Source: Micromonospora mirobrigensis (GTDB lineage Bacteria; Actinomycetota; Actinomycetes; Mycobacteriales; Micromonosporaceae). From it: a stretch of DNA of 64,000 bases. The stretch covers positions 1 through 64,000 of the forward strand of contig NZ_FMCX01000010.1 of the NCBI RefSeq assembly GCF_900091555.1. Direction: 5' to 3'. Position numbers and translations under genes: made by a program. Every line of letters starts with the position of its first letter. Within the stretch, counting starts at the first letter, position 1. Below, piece after piece: positions 32,809 to 41,838 of the stretch. The notes beneath the pieces are model-generated. The model was not told the origin of the DNA, searched no databases, and saw only the letters and a list, made by a program, of their open reading frames with translations.

Positions 32809-33069
32809 TCAGGAACCGCCGCCGGTCGGACCCGCGCACCGGTCGCCCCCGGGCCCGTCCGTCCAGCCACCCTCCGGCCAGCCGGGCCCGGCCAGGCCGG
32901 GCCGGCCCGGGGAGAGCAGGCCGTTCAGGCCGACCGCGAGCAGCACCAGCCCGGGCAGCCCGACCGGCGCCGGGGCGAGGTACCCCCGGAAGAGCCCGAC
33001 GAGGGAGACCACCAGCGCCGTCGTGCCGAGCAGCAGGGCGCCGGCGGCCAGGGCACGGCGCGCGGTCAT
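32809..33069 (-). CDS. Small membrane protein, unknown
   Basis: The 86-residue protein has two hydrophobic helices (about residues 7-27 and 36-51) and a Gly/Pro-rich hydrophilic tail. The start MTARRALAAGALLLGTTALV could also be a signal peptide. It is divergent from aceE and 23 bp upstream of yjbQ. I do not recognise a family. Confidence 0.6.
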   Translation of the reverse strand: MTARRALAAGALLLGTTALVVSLVGLFRGYLAPAPVGLPGLVLLAVGLNGLLSPGRPGLAGPGWPEGGWTDGPGGDRCAGPTGGGS

Positions 33070-33247
33070 GGCCCGACCCTAGAGGGCGGGCGCAACCCGC
33101 ACGACGGGCGCGCGCGGAGCAGTGCAAAGTTACCCACGGGTACCTGTGTTGAGCGTCGCGTTGCGGGGAGCCAGAGGTGACGACGGGTGCCACCAGGGGG
33201 CAGGATGGCGCTAGAGACCTATCCCACACACAACCGAGGGAACGCCT
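33070..33247 (+). promoter_or_regulatory. aceE promoter region
   Basis: The 178 bp lie between divergent genes. TACCCACGGGTA at 33131-33142 is a 5+5 inverted repeat that could be an operator. GAGGGAA at 33236-33242 is the aceE ribosome-binding site. No clear -35/-10 pair stands out. Confidence 0.4.
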
Positions 33248-35992
33248 GTGGCTACGGAACGCAAGCGCCCGGTGATCACCGCTGGTCTGCCGAGCCAGCT
33301 TCCGGACATCGACCCTGAAGAGACCAGCGAATGGGTCGAGTCACTCGACGGTGTCATCGACGAACGCGGAACCAAACGCGCTCGATACGTCATGCTGCGC
33401 CTGCTCGAGCGGGCGCGCGAGCGCCAGGTCGGGGTGCCGTCCCTGACCACCACCGACTACATCAACACGATCGCCCCGGAGCAGGAGCCCTGGTTCCCGG
33501 GTGACGAGCACATCGAGCGGCGGCTGCGCGCCTACATCCGGTGGAACGCCGCCATGCTGGTGCACCGGGCGCAGCGCCCGGAGATCGGCGTCGGCGGGCA
33601 CATCTCCACCTTCGCCAGCTCCGCCTCGCTCTACGAGGTGGGCTTCAACCACTTCTTCCGCGGCAAGGACCACCCGGGCGGCGGCGACCACATCTACTAC
33701 CAGGGTCACGCCTCCCCCGGCATGTACGCGCGGGCGTTCCTGGAGGGGCGGCTCAGCGCCGACCAGCTCGACGGCTTCCGGCAGGAACTCTCCCACCCGG
33801 GCGGCGGGCTGCCGTCGTACCCGCACCCGCGGCTGATGCCGGACTTCTGGGAGTTCCCCACCGTCTCCATGGGCCTCGGCCCGCTGAACGCGATCTACCA
33901 GGCCCGGTTCAACCGGTACCTGCACCACCGCGGCATCAAGGACACCTCCCAGCAGCACGTCTGGGCGTTCCTCGGCGACGGCGAGATGGACGAGGTCGAG
34001 TCGCTCGGCGCGATCGGCGTGGCCGCCCGCGAGGAGCTGGACAACCTCACCTTCGTGATCAACTGCAACCTCCAGCGGCTGGACGGGCCGGTCCGCGGCA
34101 ACGGCAAGGTCATGCAGGAGCTGGAGGCGTTCTTCCGGGGCGCCGGCTGGAACGTCATCAAGGTGGTCTGGGGCCGCGAGTGGGACCCGCTGCTCGCCGC
34201 GGACACCGACGGCGCGCTGGTCAACCTGATGAACACCACGCCCGACGGTGACTACCAGACCTACAAGGCTGAGTCCGGGGCGTACGTCCGGGAGCACTTC
34301 TTCGGCCGTGACCAGCGGACCCGCAAGATGGTCGAGGGGCTCACCGACGACGAGATCTGGAACCTCAAGCGGGGTGGCCACGACTACCGCAAGCTCTACG
34401 CGGCCTACAAGGCGGCCACGGAGCACACCGGCCAGCCGACCGTCATCCTGGCGAAGACCATCAAGGGTTGGACGCTGGGCTCGCACTTCGAGGGCCGCAA
34501 CGCCACCCACCAGATGAAGAAGCTGACGCTGGAGGACCTCAAGCTCTTCCGCGACCGGCTCTACCTGGACATCCCGGACAAGGCTCTGGAGGAGAACCCG
34601 TACCTCCCGCCGTACTACACCCCGGGCGAGAAGTCCGAGGAGATCGCCTACCTCAAGGAGCGGCGCGCGCAGCTGGGCGGCTACCTGCCCTCGCGTAACA
34701 CCGCCCGCAAGACCCTGGCGATCCCGGGCAAGGAGCGGTTCGCCGACGTCAAGCGCGGCTCGGGCAAGCAGAAGGTGGCCACCACGATGGCCTTCGTCCG
34801 CCTGCTCAAGGACGTGATGAAGGACAAGGAGTTCGGCAGGCGCTGGGTGCCGATCATCCCGGACGAGGCCCGCACCTTCGGCATGGACTCGCTCTTCCCG
34901 ACCCAGAAGATCTACTCGCCGCACGGCCAGCGGTACACCTCCGTCGACCGGGAGCTGTTCCTGTCGTACAAGGAGTCGACCACCGGCCAGATCCTGCACG
35001 AGGGGATCAACGAGGCCGGCTCGGTGGCGTCGTTCACCGCCGCCGGCACGTCGTACGCCACCCACGGCGAGCCGATGATCCCGCTGTACATCTTCTACTC
35101 GATGTTCGGCTTCCAGCGCACCGGCGACGGGTTCTGGGCGGCGGCCGACCAGATGGCGCGGGGCTTCGTGCTCGGCGCGACCGCCGGTCGCACCACCCTC
35201 AACGGTGAGGGCCTCCAGCACGAGGACGGCCACTCGCTGCTGCTCGCCGCCACCAACCCGGCGGTGGTCGCGTACGACGCGGCGTTCGCCTTCGAGCTGG
35301 CCCACATCATGGAGGCCGGCCTGCACCGGATGTACGGCGAGGAGCAGGAGAACATCTTCTACTACCTCACCGTCTACAACGAGCCGATCCACCAGCCGGC
35401 CGAGCCGGACGGTGTGGACGTCGAGGGGCTGCTCAAGGGCATCTACCGCTACTCCCCCGCCCCGGCGGTGGACGGCGACGCGCCGCGGGCCAACATCCTG
35501 GCCTCCGGCACCGGCATGCAGTGGGCCCTCAAGGCCCAGCAGCTGCTGGCCCAGGACTGGGGGGTGGCCGCCGACGTCTGGTCGGTGACCTCCTGGACCG
35601 AGCTGCGCCGCGACGCGGTCGAGTGCGAGGAGTACAACCTCCTCAACCCGGGCAGCGAGCCGCGGGTGCCGTACGTCGCGCAGAAGCTGGCCGACGCGGA
35701 CGGCCCGAAGGTCGCGGTCAGCGACTGGATGCGCGCGGTGCCGGACCTGGTCGCCCGCTGGGTCCCCGGTGACTACACCTCGCTGGGCACGGACGGTTTC
35801 GGCATGTCCGACACCCGGCACGCGCTGCGCCGGCACTTCCACGTCGACGCCGAGTCGGTGGTGGTGGCGACGCTGCGGCAGCTCGCCGTGCGCAAGGCGG
35901 TGCCGGCGAACGTGCCGGCCGAGGCCGCCAAGAAGTACGCGTTGGACGACGTGAACGCCGCCCCGGTCGGCGAGACCGGCGGCGACAGCTAG
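33248..35992 (+). CDS. aceE: Pyruvate dehydrogenase E1 component, homodimeric type
   Basis: The protein has 914 residues from the GTG at 33248. It has the AceE landmarks: GGHISTFASSASLYEVGFNHFF, YYQGHASPGMYARAFLEGRL, FLGDGEMDEVESLGAI...NCNLQRLDGPVRGN (TPP/Mg loop) and KTIKGWTLG. The C-terminal half contains GEGLQHEDGHSL. It decarboxylates pyruvate and hands the acetyl group to lipoyl-E2. In mycobacteria aceE is followed at once by the fasR/fabD operon; here about 8.5 kb intervenes. It is followed by a dispersed repeat and a long hairpin. Confidence 0.96.
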   Translation: MATERKRPVITAGLPSQLPDIDPEETSEWVESLDGVIDERGTKRARYVMLRLLERARERQVGVPSLTTTDYINTIAPEQEPWFPGDEHIERRLRAYIRWNAAMLVHRAQRPEIGVGGHISTFASSASLYEVGFNHFFRGKDHPGGGDHIYYQGHASPGMYARAFLEGRLSADQLDGFRQELSHPGGGLPSYPHPRLMPDFWEFPTVSMGLGPLNAIYQARFNRYLHHRGIKDTSQQHVWAFLGDGEMDEVESLGAIGVAAREELDNLTFVINCNLQRLDGPVRGNGKVMQELEAFFRGAGWNVIKVVWGREWDPLLAADTDGALVNLMNTTPDGDYQTYKAESGAYVREHFFGRDQRTRKMVEGLTDDEIWNLKRGGHDYRKLYAAYKAATEHTGQPTVILAKTIKGWTLGSHFEGRNATHQMKKLTLEDLKLFRDRLYLDIPDKALEENPYLPPYYTPGEKSEEIAYLKERRAQLGGYLPSRNTARKTLAIPGKERFADVKRGSGKQKVATTMAFVRLLKDVMKDKEFGRRWVPIIPDEARTFGMDSLFPTQKIYSPHGQRYTSVDRELFLSYKESTTGQILHEGINEAGSVASFTAAGTSYATHGEPMIPLYIFYSMFGFQRTGDGFWAAADQMARGFVLGATAGRTTLNGEGLQHEDGHSLLLAATNPAVVAYDAAFAFELAHIMEAGLHRMYGEEQENIFYYLTVYNEPIHQPAEPDGVDVEGLLKGIYRYSPAPAVDGDAPRANILASGTGMQWALKAQQLLAQDWGVAADVWSVTSWTELRRDAVECEEYNLLNPGSEPRVPYVAQKLADADGPKVAVSDWMRAVPDLVARWVPGDYTSLGTDGFGMSDTRHALRRHFHVDAESVVVATLRQLAVRKAVPANVPAEAAKKYALDDVNAAPVGETGGDS

Positions 35993-36002
35993 GTCGTAGG
36001 GA

Positions 36003-36052
36003 AGGGCCCCTTCTCAACGCCTCAGGCAGAGGCGGGGCCCCCGGTCAACACA
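36003..36052. repeat. Dispersed GGGCCCC/TTAACGCC repeat, copy 2
   Basis: This second copy of the 20892-20940 element aligns with it without gaps and begins eleven bases after the aceE stop codon. The two self-complementary GGGCCCC cores could also pair with each other in RNA. It is followed by the terminator hairpin. Confidence 0.7.
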
Positions 36053-36053
36053 G

Positions 36054-36098
36054 CGACGGCGGTCCGGTGCCCCTGGCGGGGACGCCGGACCGCCGTCG
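36054..36098. terminator. Bidirectional terminator between aceE and the SRPBCC gene
   Basis: A perfect 14-bp stem (CGACGGCGGTCCGG at 36054-36067 with its complement at 36085-36098) carries an inner CCCC/GGGG pair in the loop. It lies between two convergent genes. Confidence 0.75.
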
Positions 36099-36128
36099 TC
36101 GCGGGTGACGCCGCAGGACGTGCCTCGC

Positions 36129-36575
36129 TCAGCCGACGGCGGCCAGGTCGGTGAGCCGGGCCAGCGAGTCCTCCAGGTCGGCGCCGACCCGACGCAGGCC
36201 GAGCCGCAGCAACGCGGCCTTGACCGGGCCGGCCGGCCAGCGTACGACGATGAGGCGGACGATCGTCCCGCCCTCCTCCTCGTCTCCGGTGAGTTGGACG
36301 TAGATCTCGGTGCGCGCCTCGGCCCGGGCGCCGGCGCCCTTGGCCCGCTCCCGCCAGCCGATCAGGGTCGGCTCCTGGTAGGCGATCACCTCGGCCTCGT
36401 GTGCCGCGCCCCGCCCGGCCTGGACGCGTTGTCGCCGGCCGAAGCCCTCCCCGGAGAGCACCTCCGCCGCGCGGACCCCGGCGAGCCAGGCGGGCAACTG
36501 CTCCGCCCGCTGCACGACGTCCCAGACCACTTCGATCGGCGCCACCACGTGCGCACTGCGTTCCACGAGGATCAT
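36129..36575 (-). CDS. SRPBCC-family (polyketide cyclase/dehydrase-like) protein
   Basis: The 148-residue protein begins MILVERSAHVVAPIEVVWDVV, the usual first strand and helix of a START/SRPBCC cavity protein. RVQAGRGAAHEAEVIAYQEP follows, and a long C-terminal helix (VKAALLRLGLRRVGADLEDSLARL) closes the cavity. The ligand is unknown. The leader upstream is markedly richer in A and T than the surroundings. It is convergent with aceE and divergent from the beta-glucosidase. Confidence 0.8.
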   Translation of the reverse strand: MILVERSAHVVAPIEVVWDVVQRAEQLPAWLAGVRAAEVLSGEGFGRRQRVQAGRGAAHEAEVIAYQEPTLIGWRERAKGAGARAEARTEIYVQLTGDEEEGGTIVRLIVVRWPAGPVKAALLRLGLRRVGADLEDSLARLTDLAAVG

Positions 36576-36764
36576 TTCTTTCTTTCCCCCACTTAAAACA
36601 CATCCGCGATATTCGGCACTGTATGCGCTAAATCGGACTTACCGGGACGGGTTCGGAAAAGACACGCCGAAAACCCTTGCGCGCCGGATGCCCGGCGGCC
36701 TATGGCGAAACGGCGTCCCGCGCCCTAGAGTCCCGAGCACGATTCGCGTTCTCCGGGAGGGTGG

Positions 36765-38090
36765 ATGACCACACCGATGCCCGAGTTCCCCGCCGGTTTC
36801 CGGTGGGGCGTCTCCACCTCCGCCCACCAGATCGAGGGCGCGGCGCGGGAGGACGGCCGGGGGCCGTCCATCTGGGACACCTTCGCGCACTCCCCCGGCC
36901 GGATCGTCGACGGCAGCACCGGCGACGTCGCCTGCGACCACTACCACCGGTACGCCCACGACGTCGCGCTCCTGGCCGACCTCGGGGTGTCGGCGTACCG
37001 GTTCTCAATCGCCTGGCCGCGGGTGCAGCCCACCGGCGCCGGCGCGGCCAACCCCGCCGGTGTGGCCTTCTACGACCGGCTGGTCGACGCGCTGCTGGAG
37101 CGGGACGTCGACCCGGTGGCCACCCTCTTCCACTGGGACCTACCGCAGGCCCTGGAGGACGCCGGCGGCTGGCTCAACCGGGACACCGCCGCCCGCTTCG
37201 CCGAGTACGCCGACCTGGTCGCCGCCCGGCTCGGCGACCGGGTGAAGCTCTGGATCACCCTCAACGAACCGTTCGTCCACATGAGCCTCGGGCACGGCAT
37301 GGGCGTGCACGCCCCCGGCCGGATGCTGCTCTTCGACGCCTTCCCGGTCGCCCACCACCAGCTGCTCGGCCACGGGCTCGCGGTCTCCGCGCTGCGCGCC
37401 CGCACTAGCAGCCCGGTCGCCATCGCCAACAACTATTCACCGGTGCGGGTGCTCGGCGACACCGACGCCGACCGGGTGGCCGGCGCGGCGTACGACGCGC
37501 TGCACAACCGGCTCTTCACCGACCCGCTGCTGCGGCTCGGCTACCCGCAGGGGCAGGACTTCGACCCGGGCGTGGTGCGCGACGGCGACCTCGACGTGAT
37601 CGCCGCCCCGATCGACGTGCTCGGGGTGAACTACTACAACCCCACCGGCGTACGGGCCGCCGAGGAGGGCTCGCCGCTGCCCTTCGAGATCGTGCCGCTG
37701 GACGGCTACCCGCGGACCGCCTTCGACTGGCCGGTGGCCCCGGACGGGCTGCGCGAGCTGCTGGTCGGGCTCCGGGACCGCTACGGCGACCGGCTGCCGC
37801 CGATCCAGGTCACCGAGAGCGGCTGCGCCTACGACGACGTGCCCGACGCCGACGGGCGGGTGCACGACCCGGAGCGGATCGCGTACCTGGACGGGCACCT
37901 GCGGGCGGTCCGCGAGGCGATCGACGCCGGGGTGGACGTCACCGGGTACTTCGTCTGGTCGCTGCTGGACAACTGGGAGTGGGCCGAGGGGTTCACCAAA
38001 CGCTTCGGGCTGGTGCACGTCGACTACCCGACGCAGCGGCGTACGCCCAAGTCGTCGTACGCCTGGTTGCGGGACCTGATCCGGCCATGA
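36765..38090 (+). CDS. GH1 beta-glucosidase
   Basis: The 441-residue protein is a complete family 1 glycosidase. FRWGVSTSAHQIEGA opens it, and CDHYHRYAHDVALLADLGVSAYRFS follows. The acid/base is Glu168 in WITLNEP, the nucleophile Glu351 in VTESG, and YFVWSLLDNWEW closes the barrel. There is no signal peptide, so it acts on imported beta-glucosides such as cellobiose. GGGAGGG precedes the ATG. The stop overlaps the start of an MFS gene (ATGA), making an uptake-and-cleavage operon. Confidence 0.94.
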   Translation: MTTPMPEFPAGFRWGVSTSAHQIEGAAREDGRGPSIWDTFAHSPGRIVDGSTGDVACDHYHRYAHDVALLADLGVSAYRFSIAWPRVQPTGAGAANPAGVAFYDRLVDALLERDVDPVATLFHWDLPQALEDAGGWLNRDTAARFAEYADLVAARLGDRVKLWITLNEPFVHMSLGHGMGVHAPGRMLLFDAFPVAHHQLLGHGLAVSALRARTSSPVAIANNYSPVRVLGDTDADRVAGAAYDALHNRLFTDPLLRLGYPQGQDFDPGVVRDGDLDVIAAPIDVLGVNYYNPTGVRAAEEGSPLPFEIVPLDGYPRTAFDWPVAPDGLRELLVGLRDRYGDRLPPIQVTESGCAYDDVPDADGRVHDPERIAYLDGHLRAVREAIDAGVDVTGYFVWSLLDNWEWAEGFTKRFGLVHVDYPTQRRTPKSSYAWLRDLIRP

Positions 38091-39364
38091 CCACGGTGGA
38101 CCCGACGCCGGCGTCGCTGCCGGCGGCGCTCGCCGAACCCACCGTGCCGGTCCGGCGGAGCTGGATCGCGTTGATCTTCGCGGCCAACCTGGGCGTCTGG
38201 ATGGCGTTCTTCACCCCGATCCAGGTGCTGCTGCCGCAGCAGGTCGAACGGATCGCGCCGGGCGACAAGGAGGCGATGCTCGCCGTCGTCACCGGCCTCG
38301 GCGCGCTCGCCGCCGTGCTGGCCAACCCGCTCGCCGGCGCGCTCTCCGACCGTACGGCGATCCGGCTGGCCGGCCGGCACCTCGGCCGGCGGCACGTCTG
38401 GACCGCCTCCGGCGCGGTGCTCGGGGCGCTGGCCCTGGTGCTGCTCGCCCGGCAGGAGAGCATCGCCGGGGTGGCGCTGGGCTGGGTCGCCGCGCAGGTC
38501 TGCTTCAACGCCATGCTGGCCAGCCTCACCGCCGCCATCCCCGACCGGGTGCCGGTCGTGCAGCGCGGCGGGGTCTCCGGCTGGGTGGGCATCCCGCAGG
38601 CGCTCGGGCTGGTGCTCGGCGCGGTGCTGGTCACCGCCGTGGTCACCGGCAACGCCGCCGGGTACACGGCGATCGCCGGCGCGATGCTGCTGCTGTCGCT
38701 GCCGTTCGCCCTGCTCACCGCGGACGACCCGCTGCCCCGCGAGCACCGCCCGGCGCTGCGCTGGCGGGCGCTGGTCGCGTCGATGTGGATCGACCCACGC
38801 CGGCACCCCGACTTCGCCTGGGCCTGGATCACCCGGTTCCTGGTGCAGCTCGGCAACGCCCTGGGCACCCTCTACCTGCTCTACTTCCTCACCGACGGGG
38901 TCCGGGTCGCCGACCCCGAGGGTGGGCTGCTGGTGCTGATCCTGCTCTACACGCTCGGGATGATCCTCACCGCCGTGGTCGCCGGCCGGCTCTCCGACCG
39001 GTCCGGGCGGCGGAAGGTCTTCGTGATCACCTCCGGCGCGATCATGGCGGTGGCCGCGCTGCTGCTGGCCGTCGCGCCGGTCTGGCCGATGGCGGTCGCC
39101 GCCGCGCTGCTGCTCGGCGCCGGCTACGGCGTCTACCTGGCCGTGGACGCGGCGCTCATCACCCAGGTGCTGCCGGCGGCCACCGACCGGGCCAAGGACC
39201 TCGGGGTGATCAACATCGCGAACTCCGCGCCGCAGGTCCTCGGCCCCGCGCTCTCCGCGCCGATCGTGGTGCACCTGGGCGGATACCCGACCCTGTACGC
39301 GGCCACCGCGGCGGTCACCGTGCTCGGCAGCGCCCTGGTGCTGAAGATCAGATCCGTGCCCTGA
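38087..39364 (+). CDS. MFS transporter, probable glycoside or sugar importer (SLC45/GPH-like)
   Basis: The protein has 425 residues with about 12 membrane helices. The loop LAGALSDRTAIRLAGRHLGRRHVW between helices 2 and 3 and the later GRLSDRSGRRKVFV are the paired MFS signatures. This double motif with a large basic loop is typical of SLC45/GPH-like sugar carriers. Coupled translation with the beta-glucosidase supports import of a beta-glucoside. A LacI-type regulator is absent. Confidence 0.85.
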   Translation: MTTVDPTPASLPAALAEPTVPVRRSWIALIFAANLGVWMAFFTPIQVLLPQQVERIAPGDKEAMLAVVTGLGALAAVLANPLAGALSDRTAIRLAGRHLGRRHVWTASGAVLGALALVLLARQESIAGVALGWVAAQVCFNAMLASLTAAIPDRVPVVQRGGVSGWVGIPQALGLVLGAVLVTAVVTGNAAGYTAIAGAMLLLSLPFALLTADDPLPREHRPALRWRALVASMWIDPRRHPDFAWAWITRFLVQLGNALGTLYLLYFLTDGVRVADPEGGLLVLILLYTLGMILTAVVAGRLSDRSGRRKVFVITSGAIMAVAALLLAVAPVWPMAVAAALLLGAGYGVYLAVDAALITQVLPAATDRAKDLGVINIANSAPQVLGPALSAPIVVHLGGYPTLYAATAAVTVLGSALVLKIRSVP

Positions 39365-39412
39365 CCGGCCCCCTCGCGGAAACGGCTGGCCGCCGCCCGT
39401 AGGCTGGAGGAC

Positions 39413-40822
39413 GTGACGGTACGTGTGCGCTTCGCCCCCTCCCCGACCGGTATGTTCCACGTCGGCGGGGCCCGCTCGGCCCTGCAGAACTGGATCTACG
39501 CCAAGCAGCAGGGCGGGGTGTTCGTGCTCCGCATCGAGGACACCGACGCGGCCCGCAACAGGCCCGAGTGGACCGAGGGCATCCTCTCCGCGCTCGACTG
39601 GATCGGCATCGAGCGGGGCGGCTACGAGGGCCCGTACTTCCAGTCGCAGAACGCCGGCGAGCACCGCGCCGCCGCCCAGCGCCTCCACGAGGCCGGCCGG
39701 GCCTACTACTGCGACTGCACCCGCGAGGACGTGCAGGCGCGGACCGGCTCCCAGTACCAGGGCTACGACGGCTACCACCGTGACAGGGGCCTCGGCCCGG
39801 GCGAGGGGCGGGCGCTGCGCTTCCGTACGCCCGACGAGGGCGTGACCGTGGTCGTCGACCTGGTCCGCGGCGAGCCGACCTTCGAGAACAAGCTGATCGA
39901 GGACTTCGTCATCGCCCGCGGCGACGGGTCGCCGGTCTTCCTGCTCGCCAACGTGGTCGACGACATGACCATGGGAATCACCCACGTGATCCGGGCCGAG
40001 GAGCACCTGCCCAACACCCCGAAGCAGCAGCTGCTCTGGGACGCCCTCGGGGTGAAGCCGCCGATCTGGGCGCACGTGCCGGTGGTGGTCAACGAGAAGC
40101 GGCAGAAGCTGTCCAAGCGGCGGGACAAGGTCGCCCTGGAGGCGTACAAGGACGAGGGCTACCTCGCCGGCGCGATGCGCAACTACCTGATGCTGCTCGG
40201 CTGGGCGCCGTCGGGCGACCGGGAGATCGTGCCCTGGTCGGTCATCGAGGACGAGTTCCGGCTCGACGAGGTCAACCCCTCGCCGGCCTTCTTCGACGAG
40301 AAGAAGCTGCGCGCCTTCAACGGCGAGTACATTCGCGCCCTGGGCGTCGACGAGTTCGTCGCCGCCTGCCAGCCGTGGCTGACCGGCACCGACACCATCG
40401 CCCCGCCGCCGTGGCAGCCGGAGGAGTTCGACGCCGAGGCGTTCGCCGCCGTCGCGCCGCTGGCCCAGACCCGGATCGCGGTGCTCAGCGAGATCGTGCC
40501 GAACGTCGACTTCCTCTTCCTGGCCTCGCCGCTGATCGACGAGGCGGCCTGGGCCAAGGCGATGAAGGAGGGCGCGGCCGACCTGCTGGACGCCGCCATC
40601 GCGGCGTTCGAGGCGCTGGCGACCTGGGACGCCGAGTCGCTGAAGTCGACGCTGGAGGCGGTCGGCGCCGAGCGGGGGCTCAAGCTGGGCAAGGCGCAGG
40701 CCCCGGTCCGGGTGGCGGTCACCGGCCGCACGGTCGGGCTGCCGCTCTTCGAGTCCCTCGAGGTGCTCGGCCGCGAGCGGACCCTCACCCGGCTGCGCGC
40801 CGCCCGCGTCCGCCTGCCCTGA
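39413..40822 (+). CDS. gltX: Glutamyl-tRNA synthetase family protein (non-canonical actinobacterial type)
   Basis: The protein has 469 residues. Class I signatures are VRFAPSPTGMFHVGGARSAL (HVGG in place of HIGH), RIEDTDAARN and KRQKLSKRRDKVAL (KLSKR in place of KMSKS). The C-terminal anticodon-binding helices are present, so it is a full enzyme and not a GluQ fragment. The HVGG/QNWIYAKQQGG start differs from the usual actinobacterial GltX (HVGL...FNWAYARH), so it may be a second, divergent GluRS. It charges tRNA with Glu. It is 48 bp downstream of the MFS gene and ends at a pair of hairpins. Confidence 0.85.
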   Translation: MTVRVRFAPSPTGMFHVGGARSALQNWIYAKQQGGVFVLRIEDTDAARNRPEWTEGILSALDWIGIERGGYEGPYFQSQNAGEHRAAAQRLHEAGRAYYCDCTREDVQARTGSQYQGYDGYHRDRGLGPGEGRALRFRTPDEGVTVVVDLVRGEPTFENKLIEDFVIARGDGSPVFLLANVVDDMTMGITHVIRAEEHLPNTPKQQLLWDALGVKPPIWAHVPVVVNEKRQKLSKRRDKVALEAYKDEGYLAGAMRNYLMLLGWAPSGDREIVPWSVIEDEFRLDEVNPSPAFFDEKKLRAFNGEYIRALGVDEFVAACQPWLTGTDTIAPPPWQPEEFDAEAFAAVAPLAQTRIAVLSEIVPNVDFLFLASPLIDEAAWAKAMKEGAADLLDAAIAAFEALATWDAESLKSTLEAVGAERGLKLGKAQAPVRVAVTGRTVGLPLFESLEVLGRERTLTRLRAARVRLP

Positions 40823-40866
40823 CCACTGTCGGCCGGGTCCGACTGCCCGGGTCCCCGGTCGGGCCA

Positions 40867-40938
40867 GGTCGGGGTGCGACATGCCGCACCCCGGCCCGTC
40901 CGGGGCAGCTGAAGGCCCGACCTGCCGCGGGTCGGGCC
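40867..40938. terminator. Two hairpins between convergent gltX and copC
   Basis: The stem CGGGGTGCG at 40870-40878 pairs with 40885-40893, extended by GGT/GCC. A second stem GGCCCGACC at 40914-40922 pairs with 40930-40938. One probably serves each strand. Confidence 0.65.
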
Positions 40939-40959
40939 GGTCCTCGACTCGTGGGCGGG

Positions 40960-41613
40960 TCAGCGGCGGCGACGTAGCGCCAGGAACACGGCGGCCAGGA
41001 CGACCAACAGGACCACCGGGGCCAGCAGCCACGGCCAGGCCGCGCCGTCGTCGGAGGACGTGCCCGCGGCCGGGCTCCGGGTACCGGCGGAGGGCGGGGC
41101 ACCGGCCACCGAGGACGGACCGGCGGCCGACGGCGAGGACGGAACCGCATCCGACGACGGTGCGGACGGCGCCGCCGAGGGGGAGGCGGCCGCGGTGGCC
41201 GACGACGAGGGCGGCTGGGCGGGCGTACCCGTGGTCAGGGTGAAACGGATCTCACCGCTGACCGGATGGCCGTCGGCCGACCCCACCCGGTAGCCGACGA
41301 TGTAGAGCCCGGCCGCGCCGGCCTTGAACGGCACGGCGACCCGGCTGCCGGAGAAGGTGGGCGGACCACCGGCCGCCGGCACGTTGTCCGGCCCGGTCAC
41401 GGTGATCTCCGTGTTGCCCGGGTCCACCTTCGACAGGAACCGCAGCTCGATCCGGGCCGGCGCGGTGGCCGCCCGGGCGCCGTTGGCCGGGACGCTGCCG
41501 GTGAACGAGTTGTGAGCGGCGGCCGGCGTGGCGGGCGACACCAGGAACACTCCGAGCGCCACGCCCAATACGACTAGCCAGGCACGCCCCGCGCGTGCAA
41601 CCCTGCCCCCCAT
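40960..41613 (-). CDS. CopC-domain copper-binding protein, membrane anchored
   Basis: The protein has 217 residues from the ATG at 41613 (GGAGGG five bases upstream). A signal peptide ends at ATPAAA, leaving His as the first mature residue (HNSFTGSVPANGAR), the copper ligand of CopC. A DGHPVSGEIRF motif supplies further ligands. A Ser/Ala/Pro linker of about 70 residues leads to a C-terminal helix (WLLAPVVLLVVLAAVFLAL) and an RRRR tail. It binds Cu(II) outside the membrane. No CopD is fused or adjacent. Confidence 0.9.
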   Translation of the reverse strand: MGGRVARAGRAWLVVLGVALGVFLVSPATPAAAHNSFTGSVPANGARAATAPARIELRFLSKVDPGNTEITVTGPDNVPAAGGPPTFSGSRVAVPFKAGAAGLYIVGYRVGSADGHPVSGEIRFTLTTGTPAQPPSSSATAAASPSAAPSAPSSDAVPSSPSAAGPSSVAGAPPSAGTRSPAAGTSSDDGAAWPWLLAPVVLLVVLAAVFLALRRRR

Positions 41614-41680
41614 GAATCCCTCCGCAACGGTACGATCCGCCCGCCGGTCGGCGTGCTGATCCATTAGTCGGACCGGGATC

Positions 41681-41713
41681 GCAGATAGTTCCAAAAACTG
41701 TTCCAACATCTGC
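41681..41713. promoter_or_regulatory. Candidate operator between copC and the downstream plus-strand gene
   Basis: GCAGAT (41681-41686) and ATCTGC (41708-41713) form an inverted repeat that encloses two GTTCCAA direct repeats at 41688-41694 and 41700-41706, spaced 12 bp. It lies in the divergent gap between copC and the secreted protein gene. Confidence 0.45.
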
Positions 41714-41838
41714 AACCGCGTGGCGTTCTGCTAAGTCTTTGAGGTGGGACCGGTCGTTTCGGGCCGGGCGGCCGCCGTCGACGAGACCCACACGTGACCG
41801 GCAGCAGGCCATCCATCGAACGGGGCGAGGAGGCGGCG

